Counted from the stretch's first letter, positions 22,501 through 33,753 are shown. The stretch: 64,000 bases of DNA from Chrysopilus asiliformis (GCA_964034945.1 OZ035962.1:113647234-113711233), one strand, 5' to 3'. Notes: generated by a model not told the origin, from the letters alone. Translations and numbers: made by a program.

Positions 22501-25500
22501 TGCGCAACGTATTTTATCCTCAAATTCTAGTATAGTCGAACCTCGAGAAGTTCAAGATGCTAAAAAAACATCCTCGAAGATTTATATATTTTTTGCGACT
22601 TTAGAGTTCATTATTCATGCATTTTTTTGATAACAACACTTTTTTTCAGTTTAATCGAGGATTGCTTACAAGGCAAAGAAGTATTCGAAGAAGACGGCCT
22701 GCCCCCTGAATCAGCCGGTGAACGAGGACTAAAATTACTAAGCGTAAGTAACAAAAAATCCCATTAAAAATCCCATTTATGAAATATACGTATTTTTCAG
22801 GTTCTAGCTTACGTCTTCTCTGCCCATTTTCAACACGAAGCAATTCTCAGACACATGATAGCCCTGCTGAGTTTCGATTTGGAATTTGTAGCCCCGTATA
22901 TTTTAAAAGCATTCACATATTTAGGACGTTACAAACCCCTGGCCGATTCAAATCCAAATGTACTCCTCGAACTTGGCCCAATATGCAAGGGTTTCGCCAT
23001 ATCGGGTACCCCAAAGCAAGCAAAACACGCTGTACGCTGTATGTTTGTCAATACACAGACAACAGAGACGGACCGTTTCAATACAATCGATATATTTCCT
23101 GATATCGTTGAATCGCTGAAACAAACCCTAAATCCTGAACACGAACACTATCGGACGGGAATCGTTTGTTTAGGCCATATCGCCTACAACATTCCCGAAC
23201 GGTTTCACACACAAATCAAATCGCTGATCTCAAGAAAAATCGTCAAAGAATTGCTCGTCAAGGATGTCGCCGAGAATCGCTCGGATATACCACAAACCGA
23301 ATGGTGTGAGGAGGACGATTTGCCCGAGGAGACTCACTGTAAAGTCGAAGGATTAAAAACCATGGCCAGATGGCTACTGGGATTAAAGAATGACGTCCTA
23401 TCGGCACAGAAAACATTCCGTATGCTGAATGAGTTCATCAAGCAAAAGGGCGATCTTCTTGAATTGGGGCATCTTGCGCCCGCTGAAATGTCTTGGTTAC
23501 GATTGAGCGCCGGCAAAGCAATGTTGAAAATCTGCGAACAGAAGGGCGTCGGTGATCAGTTCACCGCTGAACAGTTTTACAATCTGTCACTATTAATGGT
23601 AAAAGCAGAGTATATTCGTTAAAGCGTTAAAATCTGCATAATTTTTTTTTGTTTCTTCTCGAAAGGTTGATCCAGTGCCAGAGGTAAGGGAGATATTTGC
23701 CAAAAAGTTGCATAAGGGATTGAATAAAGGTATTCCACACAAATGCCTACCTCTAGACTTTATGGGTTATTACGCTCTTGGTGGACGGGAGACTGAAAGA
23801 AGGTGTGTATCAATTGGAGTGTGCGTTTTATTAAAAACAACATATGACAAATATGGAGATGGAATAAAAAGTTCCAAGCTCAGAATGGAAGAAAATATGA
23901 TTTGTGACAAATTTTTCGTCTAAATGGAGCAATAAAATTTGTCTTTGTGCAATTTAAAAAAAAAAAGTTTGCTTGCATAACCAGGGCACCAATCATGTAT
24001 TCTGACGCGTCTCTGTCTTTCGACTTCGACGCAGCTTTTAACTCTTGACTTCGCCACATCTGCAGCTTGAAATTTCGCGGAAGCGTCACTATGAATCGAA
24101 ACGTGATTCTGACTGTCAATCCAGGAAATTTGAAGCTGCTGATATGGCGAAGTCAAGAGTCAAAAGCTACGTCGAAGTCGAAAGACAGAGACGCGTCGAG
24201 TCACATGATTCCATCCCAGATATAGGGAAAACTACGCCAGGAAAAGAACTTGATAAAGATAAAAATTTGTATTATTCTTGAATACAAAACATAACTTGGA
24301 CGAGAATCGAGAAATCAAATCTGATTAAAAATAAATTTCTAGCTGTGCGTCGCAGGCGAAATTCTTTACACAGAATGCGGCGCAATTTTTTAAACTAAGA
24401 CCTTCACAGTCAAAACGAACAACAACTAAATTCATTGTACTTTCGAATGTTTGTTTTATTATATGCAAAAAAAAAATGAAAATATCAACAAAAATAAATG
24501 CATTGCAGGCAAGTTTTTGAAATGCACGCGTCCTAGATGGAAATTGGCTGAAAAAATGATCCGCAAGCGGAAACTGTATAACTTACATCGACCCCGAGCG
24601 GTATTTCAGGACGGGTTTTTCGTATTTAATAAATTATAACACCAAATTGAATAATCTGAATAATTTACTTAAATTATAATTCTTGACTGATTAAATTTAA
24701 TTTTTTTTATCGTTTTTCAAAGGCTGGCTAACCTTTTAAAAACGTACATTGAGACTGATGTCAATCGACGGCGGGAATATGTGAAAACTTTTGCAACAGG
24801 TGAGTTTGTTTTATTTAATATCATACACTGAATAGCAGAGCGAAAGCTTAATTAACCGCGTCTAGAGAAAGTCGCTAGCTTATTTATAAACTAAAAATCG
24901 ATTATTAGCTGGCAAATCGAAACTAATCCATTTGAGGCTGTTTAGATTAGCCGATCCAGGCGCCAGGCATTGAACGAAACTGTCAAAATTACTGGGGGAC
25001 CCCCCACTTCCTCGTCTTGCCTGTAATTTTGACAGTTTCGTTCAATGGCTGGCGCCTGGATCGGCTAATCTAAACAGCCTCTTTGAGTTTATTGGGAGAA
25101 GTTTCTGAAAACATTCACAAATCATTAAATATTATCAGTAGATTTCAAACACCTACAGTTTCAATAGCCCTAATTAGTATTAATTTTATCTCCTTTGATT
25201 GTGAAAACATGCACCGTTTATAAAAGAAAAAACGTACAAATTAATAAAAAACCATCTAATTCGGCACCGCGACATAATTCGTTTGTAAAACCCTTTGAAA
25301 AAAAATGCTAAAGTAATTTCTTTGAAAAAAAATTCCAGTGGAACGAGCGATGAGTCAATTGCCACACATCCTACCCGACTACATGCTAGTATTCGCTGTA
25401 CCAGTCTTAACACACGATCCACTATTCACAAATTACGAGGACAGATCACAGTTGAAGGCGATCGAGAAATGCTTATGGATGATACTGGAACCATTGGTTG

Positions 25501-26145
25501 TAAATAAAGAATTCTTTTGCTATGGTTTCTATAAAAACATCATTGAGAGAATGAAACACCATCGCGACGCATTTAAATCAACCGACGATGAAGTTAATTA
25601 TGTGAGAATCTGAAATTTAAACTGAATTTCCAATGTTTTTTTTAATGAATTTCCCTTTGAATTTGCAGAAAATGTGGGCAATATGTGACATTGCCATGCA
25701 TTTAATTAATAAAAAATCACAACACTTAGAGATACGAGATTTCCCATTAGACGCTAGAATACCATCGATGTATTTTCAATCACAGCCAGACGATTTCACC
25801 AACGTAAGAGTTTATATACCACTGGATATGTATGTGGTTCAAAAAGTGCCCAAAAAGACAGTAAGAAATATAAATCGAATGTTTAGGAAATTAAAGGATA
25901 TCGTTTTTTGTGTTTTTTTTTCCAGGATGTTGTGCGAGCAACCCGCAAGATCTCAGAGAGTAGCATTGATCAAACCGATGTACAGGTAAATCGAACACGT
26001 TTTTCATTCCGTTTCAAATACATTTTCAATTATATAAAATTGATTCCAGGCAACCTCAGTTTCGATGGAAGATTTGGATAGTTTAGATACAGATGAAAAT
26101 AGCGAGCCACCCACTAAAAGAGTTCGGAGTTCATTTTCCGAGTAA
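19518..26145 (+). CDS. pds5: sister chromatid cohesion protein PDS5, 14 exons, 1187 aa
   Basis: Exons: 19518-19598, 19665-20050, 20123-20330, 20967-21135, 21206-21944, 22008-22271, 22650-22743, 22801-23598, 23666-23802, 24723-24799, 25339-25601, 25669-25860, 25926-25985, 26050-26145. All introns are GT-AG and the summed length is divisible by three. Pds5 is a nuclear HEAT-repeat protein that binds the Rad21 kleisin of cohesin and, with Wapl, releases or stabilises it on chromatin. The N-terminus carries the family hallmarks DELIRRLK (20-27) and VYAPEAPY (80-87), then HEAT repeats through QLPDPIKAQ and CLGHIAYNIPE. The short tail is acidic and ends with a PPTKRVR-type basic nuclear signal. I recall Drosophila Pds5 as about 1.2 kb residues, so it appears full-length. 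Three fold-back elements sit in introns 3, 9 and 10. Confidence 0.96.
20331..20966 (+). other. pds5 intron 3 with nested repeats
   Basis: 636-bp intron. An older interspersed repeat with a TCTGTCTGTTTGTCTGTCTG tract (about 20441-20900) is split by the hairpin MITE at 20555-20708. Joining the flanks restores CCGATTGACTTGAAATTTTG, a phrase seen in other repeats of this window. Confidence 0.6.
20555..20708. mobile_element. hairpin MITE, family GAGGCTGTTTAGATTAGCCG, copy 1
   Basis: A 154-bp element. The ends GAGGCTGTTTAGATTAGCCG and CGGCTAATCTAAACAGCCTC are perfect inverted repeats, and pairing continues inward for more than 50 bp around a short GC-rich centre. It is flanked by ATT on both sides (3-bp duplication). 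There is no coding capacity. The 3-bp duplication is compatible with PIF/Harbinger-type insertion, but the family is not proven. Confidence 0.8.
23803..24722 (+). other. pds5 intron 9
   Basis: 920-bp intron (GTGTGT donor, TTTCAAAG acceptor). It contains the hairpin element at 23982-24219. The remainder is AT-rich. ORFs inside are shadows of the repeat. Confidence 0.7.
23982..24219 (+). mobile_element. hairpin element, family CAGGGCACCAATCATGTATT, copy 1
   Basis: Long imperfect palindrome. CAGGGCACCAATCATGT at the left is answered by ACATGATTCCATCCCAG. Long internal arms contain GACGCGTCTCTGTCTTTCGA and its complement. A second copy lies at 47520-47742 with its centre in the opposite orientation. 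No ORF and no clear target duplication were found. Confidence 0.7.
24934..25081. mobile_element. hairpin MITE, family GAGGCTGTTTAGATTAGCCG, copy 2
   Basis: A 148-bp near-identical copy of 20555-20708, in pds5 intron 10. It is flanked by TTT on both sides, again a 3-bp duplication. The centre is a few bases shorter than in copy 1 (CAGT missing). Confidence 0.8.
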
Positions 26146-26515
26146 AAAAAAAACAACAAAATATAAAAACATCTTTCGTTTTTTTGATTAATATAAGGGA
26201 AATCATTAATTAAATCAAAGATTATTATTATATAAAAATATCTTGTAATATTTGTTAAGAATTTTAGGATAATTTAATTTTATTATTGAATACTTCGTAA
26301 ACTAAAAAAAAAATGAAAACAGAATTAATTTCATTTGCTTACTGAGAACAGTCAAAACGTTATCAAATAGTTGTAAGTTATATGACTTTTTTTGGAATAA
26401 AAATGAATTTTCTGTTTAAAAACATTATAAATATTTGGTATTTATATATAATTTGTTGGATCTTTGTTTTATTTCCCAGTTTCCAAAATATCCTTTGAAA
26501 ACGATTAATTCTTAA

Positions 26516-26682
26516 GGCCTGTGTCCACATGGAAGTTTTTTTGCAGAAGTCGCTTCTAGCAGAGACTTCTGAAAGTTTTTCCCGTGGAAACACTAACTGC
26601 AAGTGAACTTCCAGAAGTTGTGACACCAGAAATCTCTTCTGGAAGCGACTTCTGCAAATAAACTTCCATGTGGACACAGGCC
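26516..26682. mobile_element. 167-bp palindromic MITE flanked by TTAA, copy 1
   Basis: The element begins GGCCTGTGTCCACATGGAAG and ends in the exact complement CTTCCATGTGGACACAGGCC. It is flanked by TTAA on both sides (26512-26515 and 26683-26686). Internal arms include GCAGAAGTCGCTTC and GAAGCGACTTCTGC. TTAA duplication is characteristic of piggyBac-type insertion, but the terminal bases are not the usual piggyBac CCC, so the family is uncertain. Confidence 0.75.
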
Positions 26683-26970
26683 TTAAGGCTTTTACAATAC
26701 TAAATTTGCGAGGTATACGACTGTTGTTGGTGAGAAAAATGTTGGAAATAACAAAAACTTGCTATAAAATCACCAGTGAAGATTTCATAGAAATTTCGTT
26801 GTTTTATACGAGTTGTCTATAAAGTTTTAGGGTTCGTCTACTCGCAAGGCTTTTCCACAATTTATTACATGGTTTTCACACTACCGCAGATCCCCTCCCC
26901 CTAAAAATATCTGGATAGTCTCTAACTGGATAAAAATTTAACTCTGAAAATAACTTTTAAAAACGTAATA

Positions 26971-27070
26971 CAGTAGAATCCCGATCATTCGTATTTCAAG
27001 GGACCAGCAAATTCATGCGAATTAGCGGGATATACGAATTATCGGGGTACGAATTATCGGGATTCTACTG
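26971..27070. mobile_element. 100-bp pogo/Tigger-like MITE CAGTAGAATCCCGATCATTC
   Basis: Inverted ends CAGTAGAATCCCGAT and ATCGGGATTCTACTG are flanked by TA on both sides. The interior contains GGGACCAGCAAATTCATGCG and a tandem ACGAATTATCGGGGT unit. It is the intact relative of the truncated copy at 5441-5590. Confidence 0.75.
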
Positions 27071-27150
27071 TAGTTAAACTCAAGAAAATCTATGAAGTAT
27101 GAGTTTAAAAGAATAGAAAGAAATTAAACAGCAAAAACATCGGAAACATT

Positions 27151-27277
27151 CAGCCCGATTGCGAGTGTCGTGTCGTTTTCGACAAGAGTCGTTTTACGTA
27201 TTGTTGTTAGTGTTTTTCTACCAACAACAACACGTAAAACGACTTGTCGAAAACGACACGACACTCGTAATCGGGGT
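27151..27277. mobile_element. hairpin MITE with GTTGTTAGTGTTTTTCTACC core
   Basis: A 127-bp near-perfect palindrome. The ends are CAGCCCGATTGCGAGTG and CACTCGTAATCGGGGTG. The stem contains TGTCGTGTCGTTTTCGACAA and its complement, and the core is TTGTTGTTAGTGTTTTTCTA. It is flanked by ATT on both sides. There is no coding capacity. Confidence 0.75.
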
Positions 27278-27328
27278 GATTGCTGGCTCTTAATTTCCTC
27301 TAAGCTAACATATTTTTGTGAAAAAACC

Positions 27329-27560
27329 ATTTTTTAGCACGCAAACCAATATTTGGTTATCCCTGATGCAGGTAAAAAAATTATTTCCGCATAAAAAAGA
27401 AAGTTGAGAAATTTTTGTTAAAAGATAAATTCGACGAAAACCAAAAAGATTGCCCCGGGTGAGGATCGAACTCACGACCTTAAGATTATGAGACTTACGC
27501 GCTGCCTACTGCGCTACCGAGGCTTGGTGTGTAAACGTGGCGCCAATAGCCAATACTTGC
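27329..27560 (-). repeat. left arm of inverted repeat carrying tRNA-Met
   Basis: About 232 bp that is nearly identical, in reverse complement, to 28524-28765. It includes the tRNA gene, about 35 bp of its upstream flank (CGTTTACACACCAAGCCTCG) and about 120 bp downstream. Only scattered substitutions and homopolymer length changes separate the arms. The roughly 965-bp spacer between them shows no such symmetry. Confidence 0.85.
27451..27523 (-). tRNA. tRNA-Met (CAT), elongator type
   Basis: 73-base tRNA including the discriminator A. The acceptor stem GCCTCGG pairs with CCGGGGC with one G-T wobble. The D-arm is GCGC-AGTAGGCA-GCGC, the anticodon loop CTCATAA gives CAT, and the T-arm is GTGAG-TTCGATC-CTCAC. 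The sequence is the usual animal elongator tRNA-Met pattern, including the T-T opposition at the base of the anticodon loop. There is no intron. A T5 tract follows two bases after the gene on its strand, which fits a Pol III terminator. It is identical to 28566-28638. Confidence 0.95.
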
Positions 27561-28523
27561 TGGCAAGACGAATTTCAACAAATTTAAAATTAGTGTAAAA
27601 AGTTTTGAAAGGAAATTATTAATTTCACAATGATGAATATAACGACCTAAAAACATTAAAAATTTGCGTGCCAGCAGAAATGTTGTAGCTTTCTTGTAAT
27701 TTTGACCTTACTTTAAATATTTGTAGATGTTTAGTTGTGCCGAATGCTTTGACAGCAATTAAACAAAAAATCGCTGACCACACGCACATTAGGTTTTAAA
27801 TCAGGTTTGTCTAAGAAAAAGTCACAAACTTACAAAAATTTTAATCAAAATCTTTCTAGTCAAAAATCTTAAAATTCAGATACTACTAGAAAGGATACAT
27901 AACAATAATTTTAACTGAAATCATGCGTTTTATGATTTTATTTGAAATTCGCATTGCATTTGGGCCATTGCAAACATCTCACTCTTGTCTTTTACGTTTA
28001 AAATTAAAAACTCTAGTTAATGAACTTACATTCGAGTAAAAAAATGTTTTTAGTTTTTCCAAATACCGTAGTTTCAGCCCCATAATGTTTTTTTTAATTT
28101 CGAAAAAGTACTTGTAAAAACATTTTTTAAATTTTGAAGATCAAAATTTTTTGGGTTGCCAGAAAGAGGGATTTTTAGCCAAAATATCCTATGATCATCA
28201 AATTTTGTTAATTTAGATACGAGTTTTGTCAGTGAAATCTGGTTTTATTACAAAACTACTAGATATTTTATTGTATTTGAATAAACACCCGTAAACGTTT
28301 TGAAACAAAAGTAAATCAGAAAAAATACACACTATTCTCACAAACAATAATATTTGTTAATTCTATTCTTCGCAAGACTGTTTTGTGTTTTTTCTACAAC
28401 GTTCAAAAAATCTGTGTTACGTTTAATGAATTGAAATGTATTTGCAGTTGCTAATTCAACAAGTTTCTAAGTTCAATTAATTAAAATTTTATATTTCTTA
28501 AAAAATCTTTCTTATGTACGGGT
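27561..28523. other. spacer between the inverted tRNA-Met arms
   Basis: About 960 bp of AT-rich sequence with no gene. No internal symmetry is visible beyond the arms themselves. Confidence 0.6.
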
Positions 28524-28765
28524 TGGCAACAAATATTGGCTATTGGCGCCACGTTTACACACCAAGCCTCGGTAGCGCAGTAGGCAGCGCGTAAGTCTCA
28601 TAATCTTAAGGTCGTGAGTTCGATCCTCACCCGGGGCAATCTTTTTTTGGTTTTCGTCGAATTTTTCTTTTAACAAAAATTTCACAACTTTCTTTTTTAT
28701 GCGGAAAATATTTTTTTACCTGCATCAGGGATAACCAAATATTGGTTTGCGTGCTAAAAAAATGT
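28524..28765 (+). repeat. right arm of inverted repeat carrying tRNA-Met
   Basis: Reverse-complement partner of 27329-27560. The shared sequence begins near ATTGGCTATTGGCGCCACG and ends near GGTTTGCGTGCTAAAAAA. The tRNA is identical and the flanks differ at only a few positions. Confidence 0.85.
28566..28638 (+). tRNA. tRNA-Met (CAT), elongator type, second copy
   Basis: Base-for-base identical to the minus-strand gene at 27451-27523. Stems, CAT anticodon and discriminator A are all intact. It is followed by TCTTTTTTT, a Pol III terminator. The two genes are transcribed towards opposite outer flanks, with their 5' sides facing the spacer. Confidence 0.95.
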
Positions 28766-29162
28766 TTTATCACCTTGAACTGCAAATCAAATGATTTTTC
28801 GCTTTAATTTAAACGTAATTAGAGAAAAACGATTATTTCATATACCATAAAATATATCACGCTGGTTTTAGGATTTTTCGACCCAAAAACTTCGCCTCTC
28901 GTTATTTTTATGCGATTTTTTGTAGTTTTTTTCCGGAATCCCACTACCACAGGCTTTCCTTCCCCTCTAAAAACGTGACATTTTTTTTATGGACATCACC
29001 TAATTAGAGATTTAAAATATGACACATCCAGAATTTGTATAAAATGTGTTCAATGTTAGAAAAAGATTTTTTCATATTTTGTCAACAACAAAAACTGTTC
29101 AGAATACATAAAAATTTGCCCTGTTTTTTAATAAAACTCATAAAATATTCTCCTAAATATCT
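28766..29162. other. spacer downstream of WDR43
   Basis: AT-rich sequence between the tRNA repeat and the 3' end of WDR43. No gene was found. Confidence 0.5.
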
Positions 29163-29163
29163 T

Positions 29164-29169
29164 TTTATT
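29164..29169 (-). terminator. poly(A) signal overlapping the WDR43 stop codon
   Basis: On the minus strand the end of the gene reads TGAATAAAAAG, so AATAAA starts at the last base of the stop codon. If used, the 3' untranslated region would be only some 15-30 bases. No other hexamer is nearer. Confidence 0.45.
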
Positions 29170-31834
29170 CAGTTTTCTTTATCAGATACGTCCATTTCTT
29201 CTGCTGATTCCTCCTCGGACCATTCATTATCCGAAGAACTTGACTCCTGTGCTTTGTTTTCATTTAAATCGGAATTGGACGAAACTAAAAAAAAAAATCC
29301 CCATTACTACCTGAAAAAACATTTGATCAAAAATCCCACACTCACCTTCATCTTCGTAAATGATCACATTATCATTATTGAAAACTGCTTCCTCATCTGT
29401 GTTGCGTTTTATTTGACTCACAAGTAATTCAAGCCTCCCTGTTAATCTGAATAAAAGGTGGAAATTAAAATCGTTGGACATTTTTCAAATCACGAGTTTC
29501 TTTGGGAAAATTTTTAAAAGCTGATAAATCAAACACACAACTCTTCTATAAATAAAAAAAAGAGTTGCGGTCGGTTTGTACGCTTATAACTCGAGAATCA
29601 CTGAACCGATTTGAAGCAAATTGACTTCAGTATCAATGCGGTAGGTTTTAGCAAACAGTTCTCTCCTTAAGGAACTTTTACCCAGTTTTACAGTGGAACA
29701 CGAAACCAAATAGAAGACAAAGCGTATTGGCGTTCCAAGATTTTCGGCAAGAAAATGTATTTGTAGTTACCTTGCAACATTTTTCAAGCAGTTCATCCGA
29801 TGTTCAATAATGCCCAGGCAAGGACCAAATCGATTCATCAATTCATCCTGTCCGAGGGCCATCAGTTGACTTGTATGTGTCTTAATTAGGATTTTTAGCC
29901 AAATCCCAGCTGTTTGAACACTAAACATGGAAAAAATTATCAATAAATGCTCGAGGATTTTTTTGATTTAAAAAGAATCGGTAACACAATAGCAACTAAT
30001 TTGTATGCCACACACAAAAAAAAAATACAATAAAATCTTTACTGCGCTCGTTTTTTCTGCATCAAAGACGTTAACTCCTCGATTAATCGGGGGACATACT
30101 GAACCGGCAGCTTTTGCAGAGTCAATTGAATCACTTTGATGTCATTATTTGATAAAACTGTTCTTAATAAACTGAAATACAAGCAATTTCGATAAAAATA
30201 TTCGTAATCCGTTTTGAAAATCGACTCACTTGCTATCTTTACTGTGCAGAGCTTGAATTAAGAGTTGAACTTTGCTTTGAGCCTGAGGCGCTTCACCTTT
30301 GCTTAAACTAAGATTTTCTAATCGCGTCTCCATGGGAGTTTCAACAGTTTTACTATGTTTTCTACTTAACGATGCACCCGCTTTATATTCAACGTCATTT
30401 TCCATTACCATCGGCGTATTTAACTTCAGTTGGCTTTCGTCGTTTTTCTGTTTGCCAAATTGCTTTTTGCACTCATTTCGCACGAGGACTTGGCGTTTTT
30501 CGGAGAAGTTTGGGGTCTGTAAATATGAAATATTTTAAATTTTCTATCTTCCAAGTTAATTAAAAGATCCTACAATGCTCTCAAAGGAAATAAACTGTTT
30601 TTCACCGTAGCCCACGAGAACTTCTTCAGAACTCTTTCCAAATCGCACAGAGGCAGCAATCGCTGGAATCGGCTGGACTGTATTCACATCGGTAGCTATT
30701 AAAACTGTAACTTTTGGCCTAATCGGTTTATTCGGTTGTAAACTACAAAAAAGAATGACTTTTGTTAAATTTTTCCCCAAAAATATGCCACAATCCTTAC
30801 GAATCCAAAGATTTCAGATAGAAATGGACGACTCCACTTCTAGTCACCGCTGCGACCATCAGATTATTCTCACTATCTACTTTACAGCTCATTCCAACGG
30901 CGATATCCTCGATTAAAAGCGTTGATAGAGCATTTTTATATTTTTTACCTTTCCCAATTTTCCATAAACTGAGATTTCTCTCGAGCCGCGACGCAGAAAT
31001 CGCATACTCTTCGTTTTCATGGATGACTTGCTTTAATAAAATTATGTCCGATGTGTGGCCGGTGAAAGTTTGCAGCAATTCTTGGCTGGATATGGAATAT
31101 TGTTTGATTTGTCGGGCGCCAATTAACAATGAATTTGTCTCTGGCAAATACGCGATACTATTTGGCTTTTCATTGCCAATTTTCCAAGAGTTTACTTGTT
31201 TCTCCGCTGAAATACTCCACACGATAACAAAGCAATCATCGCCACATGTAAAGATAGAATCATTTTTATCGGTGGTTATCCCAGTAACACGGGCTGCGTG
31301 ACCATCGCCTTTTAAGTTACGCTCAATCTACAAAGAAATGTTGTTATATCCTTTGTATTCTGAATTATGGACTATGCTTACCTTTCCAGATGCGTAAGAA
31401 TAAATCGCGACTCCGCCCTTGCTTGTCCCAAATGCTAAATAGAGTTGCTCTGGTTCGCTATTTTCCAGGGATTTCCTCTGAAAATACAGAAGGCATTTTA
31501 AATTTTTCAAGAATATATTATTTTTGAAAGTATTTTCAACTTGTAATAAAACTTATAGTAATAAAGCTGAGACTATTTATGAAAAAAATCTACTTCGAAA
31601 AAAAAATCTCTATTGAGCTCTCACCTTTTTCCGCTTTTGTGGCTGTGAATTTACCAAAATCCAAATAAGTGAAGTGCATGGCGATGACAAGTGTAAATTT
31701 GGGATAAATTCCTGCTTTAATTCACTAGTCTCCGTATCCCAAATATTTAAAACTCCTTGTGGATTTATAAAAGCAAACAATTTTCCATCTGGCGAAAATT
31801 CTGAAACATGCGAATTGCCCGAACTTGCCTCCAT
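29169..31834 (-). CDS. WDR43: WD repeat protein 43 / U3 snoRNP protein Utp5, 9 exons, 594 aa
   Basis: Exons on the minus strand: 31834-31625, 31477-31382, 31327-30801, 30742-30574, 30516-30230, 30171-30043, 29920-29771, 29446-29346, 29284-29169. All are GT-AG and the total length is divisible by three. WDR43/Utp5 is a nucleolar subunit of the t-UTP complex of the small-subunit processome, needed for pre-rRNA transcription and 18S processing. Residues 1-330 form WD40 blades (FSPDGKLFAFINPQGVLNIWD; TFTGHTSDIILL; SRLERNLSLWKIG). A basic linker follows, then a Utp12 domain at about 415-545 (VQLLIQALHSK, QLTLQKLPVQYVPRLIEEL, TAGIWLKILIKTH), and a Ser/Glu-rich acidic tail ends in KEN. Intron 7 (29447-29770) carries an interspersed-repeat fragment. 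The gene converges on pds5 and diverges from MRGBP. Confidence 0.93.
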
Positions 31835-32914
31835 TTCCGGGCAGTAAAACCACAGAATTACTGACTATTTTTTAATTATAACTTTCTGGTCCTTAAATTG
31901 TAACTTCTACTTTGTTTTTAATCCGACAATTAACATCTTTTACAATTAATTCCCAAAAATATTTTACTTTCTATTCGCACCGTTTAAAAAACTCGGCTTT
32001 TCCAGTTGTCAAAAAGCACATGTGTGCCTGTATTGCCAACACCAACTTAAATTGAGCAAAATTTAAGTTTTGTAAAAATTTGTTGAAAATTAGCTGAATT
32101 ATCGGATTCAAATATTTATTTATTTATTCAGTTTTATAAGTTTTAGCATGTCGGACGATTTTACTTCATTTTTTTATCGAAAATTAATGGGTTTCGATAA
32201 TTTTAATAATTTTTTGTAAGGTTTTGAATGAAAATTTTAGGTTTTAGCGGAAATTATAACTGTCAATCGGGATATAGAGTAGTTTTCGAAGCCTTAATAT
32301 TTTTATTTTGAAAAAATGGGATCAAAAGTTTGATTCATAGTCAAAAAAAAACATTTTTAAGCCTTGATTTTTGAAAATAAACGCAAAAAGGAAACTCATG
32401 TAGAGCAACACAAGTCCCAGGGAAAAAATTGAAAAAACTTGCAGGGGTGGTGCATGTGATATGTTGCGAAAAAACGAGGACAAACATTTTATAGTACGTA
32501 TTCATAATTAAGTGAAAATGGAACATAATCGAGCTAATTTCGATAGATTTGCGATTTAAAAAAAATCCGGAAAAGTGATTTTAGTGATGGTGTTACCAAA
32601 AACGTGGAAATATCGACATTTTGCAAGAAACGTGGTTCACACAGCTTAGCTTCGCTTAACTTAGCTGGACAAGGGACCTAATTGTAACAACACGAATGAA
32701 AATTTTGAAGGTTTTTTGATTCCCAAATCGGTTTTAGGGGTTTTTTTTCGAGCTATGTCGGAGGCAAACTTCCTGACTATCTGGCAACGCTGATTTTTGT
32801 CAGTTTTGACAGCAAAACGTTGAAAAATCCAGTGTCCAGTTTTCGCAAATTTTTTGTTGAAGAAAGACGGTTTCTATCCAAAAAAAAAACTAAATATACC
32901 ACTCAATCCCGACG
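31835..32914. promoter_or_regulatory. divergent intergenic region WDR43 / MRGBP
   Basis: 1.08 kb separates the two start codons and must contain both promoters. On the MRGBP side TGGCAACG (32782-32789) matches the Drosophila promoter-proximal word TGGYAACR, 126 bases before the ATG. On the WDR43 side a related but non-matching GTTGGCAATAC lies on the minus strand near 32022-32032. The middle is AT-rich and featureless. Confidence 0.4.
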
Positions 32915-33753
32915 ATGACAATGTCTGTGAAGGAAAAACCAATATCTGGTGAAGAAATGGAATGGTCAGCCGAAGAAGAAGTCCAGTTGTTTTTCGCCTT
33001 GGAAGGACTAAAACCTGTCGGAGTCAACAAGCATTTCTACATGGCCTGCATCGCTGAAAGGCTATCGAAATCTCTAAACCGGGAGATACCTGCCGAATGC
33101 ATTTGGGCACATTTGCGAAATCTGTACAACTTGGAAGTTCTGGATGAAATGGAGCCATTGCCCTTCCCAAACGACCAGAAGGACTTCAATTTACCGGACA
33201 ACGAGTTTAGTAGCCTCATGCGGCAAAAAAGCGAGGACCGCAAATCGGAGACAAAAGGTATGCTTTGTTGGTGATCGTCTATAAGTTAGTTTTGTTTACA
33301 AAATGTTAATTGCGAGAAATATGCTTACGAGTGACTCTGAAACGATTGAACTTGATTAGCAGAATGTTTACGAAATGTACACAAATATAAATAAACATTC
33401 TACTAATTATCGAGGTCGAATTTCTGTTTATGATGTCGATTTAGCGGAAAATAAGCAAAAAATGTGCTTCAAAATCACTTTTGTATCGATTTTACTCACA
33501 ACTTACGATATCTTAATTGCCAAGGCGTGATTTTCCTAAAAACAAATTTATTCCCATTACAGAAAAAGCCCCACTTGTTATAAAGCAGTCACCGATTCCG
33601 AAAGAAACCGAGAAGAAATTGCCATCAAAAGTTCCTTCAGTGGAAGCACCGAAACGCAGTCAGAAGCGAACAAGAGGTTCAATGTCACTAGAATCGACGA
33701 GTCCCTCAACAACTCCACCGCCTACATCCAACAATAAACGCAGGAGGATCTAA
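32915..33753 (+). CDS. MRGBP: MRG/MORF4L-binding protein (Eaf7 family), 2 exons, 177 aa
   Basis: Exons 32915-33257 and 33563-33753 are joined in phase (GTATGC donor, ATTACAG acceptor). MRGBP/Eaf7 is a small nuclear subunit of the NuA4/TIP60 histone acetyltransferase complex that contacts the MRG15 chromodomain protein. The conserved CT20/Eaf7 domain is at about residues 13-80: EWSAEEEVQLFFALEGLKP, GVNKHFYMACIAERL, IWAHLRNLYNLEVLDE. The C-terminal half is Lys/Ser/Pro-rich and ends in the basic NNKRRRI, a likely nuclear signal. The start is at the first ATG, with another two codons later. The human protein, as I recall, is slightly longer. The start codon lies 1.08 kb from that of WDR43 in the opposite direction. 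Confidence 0.93.
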
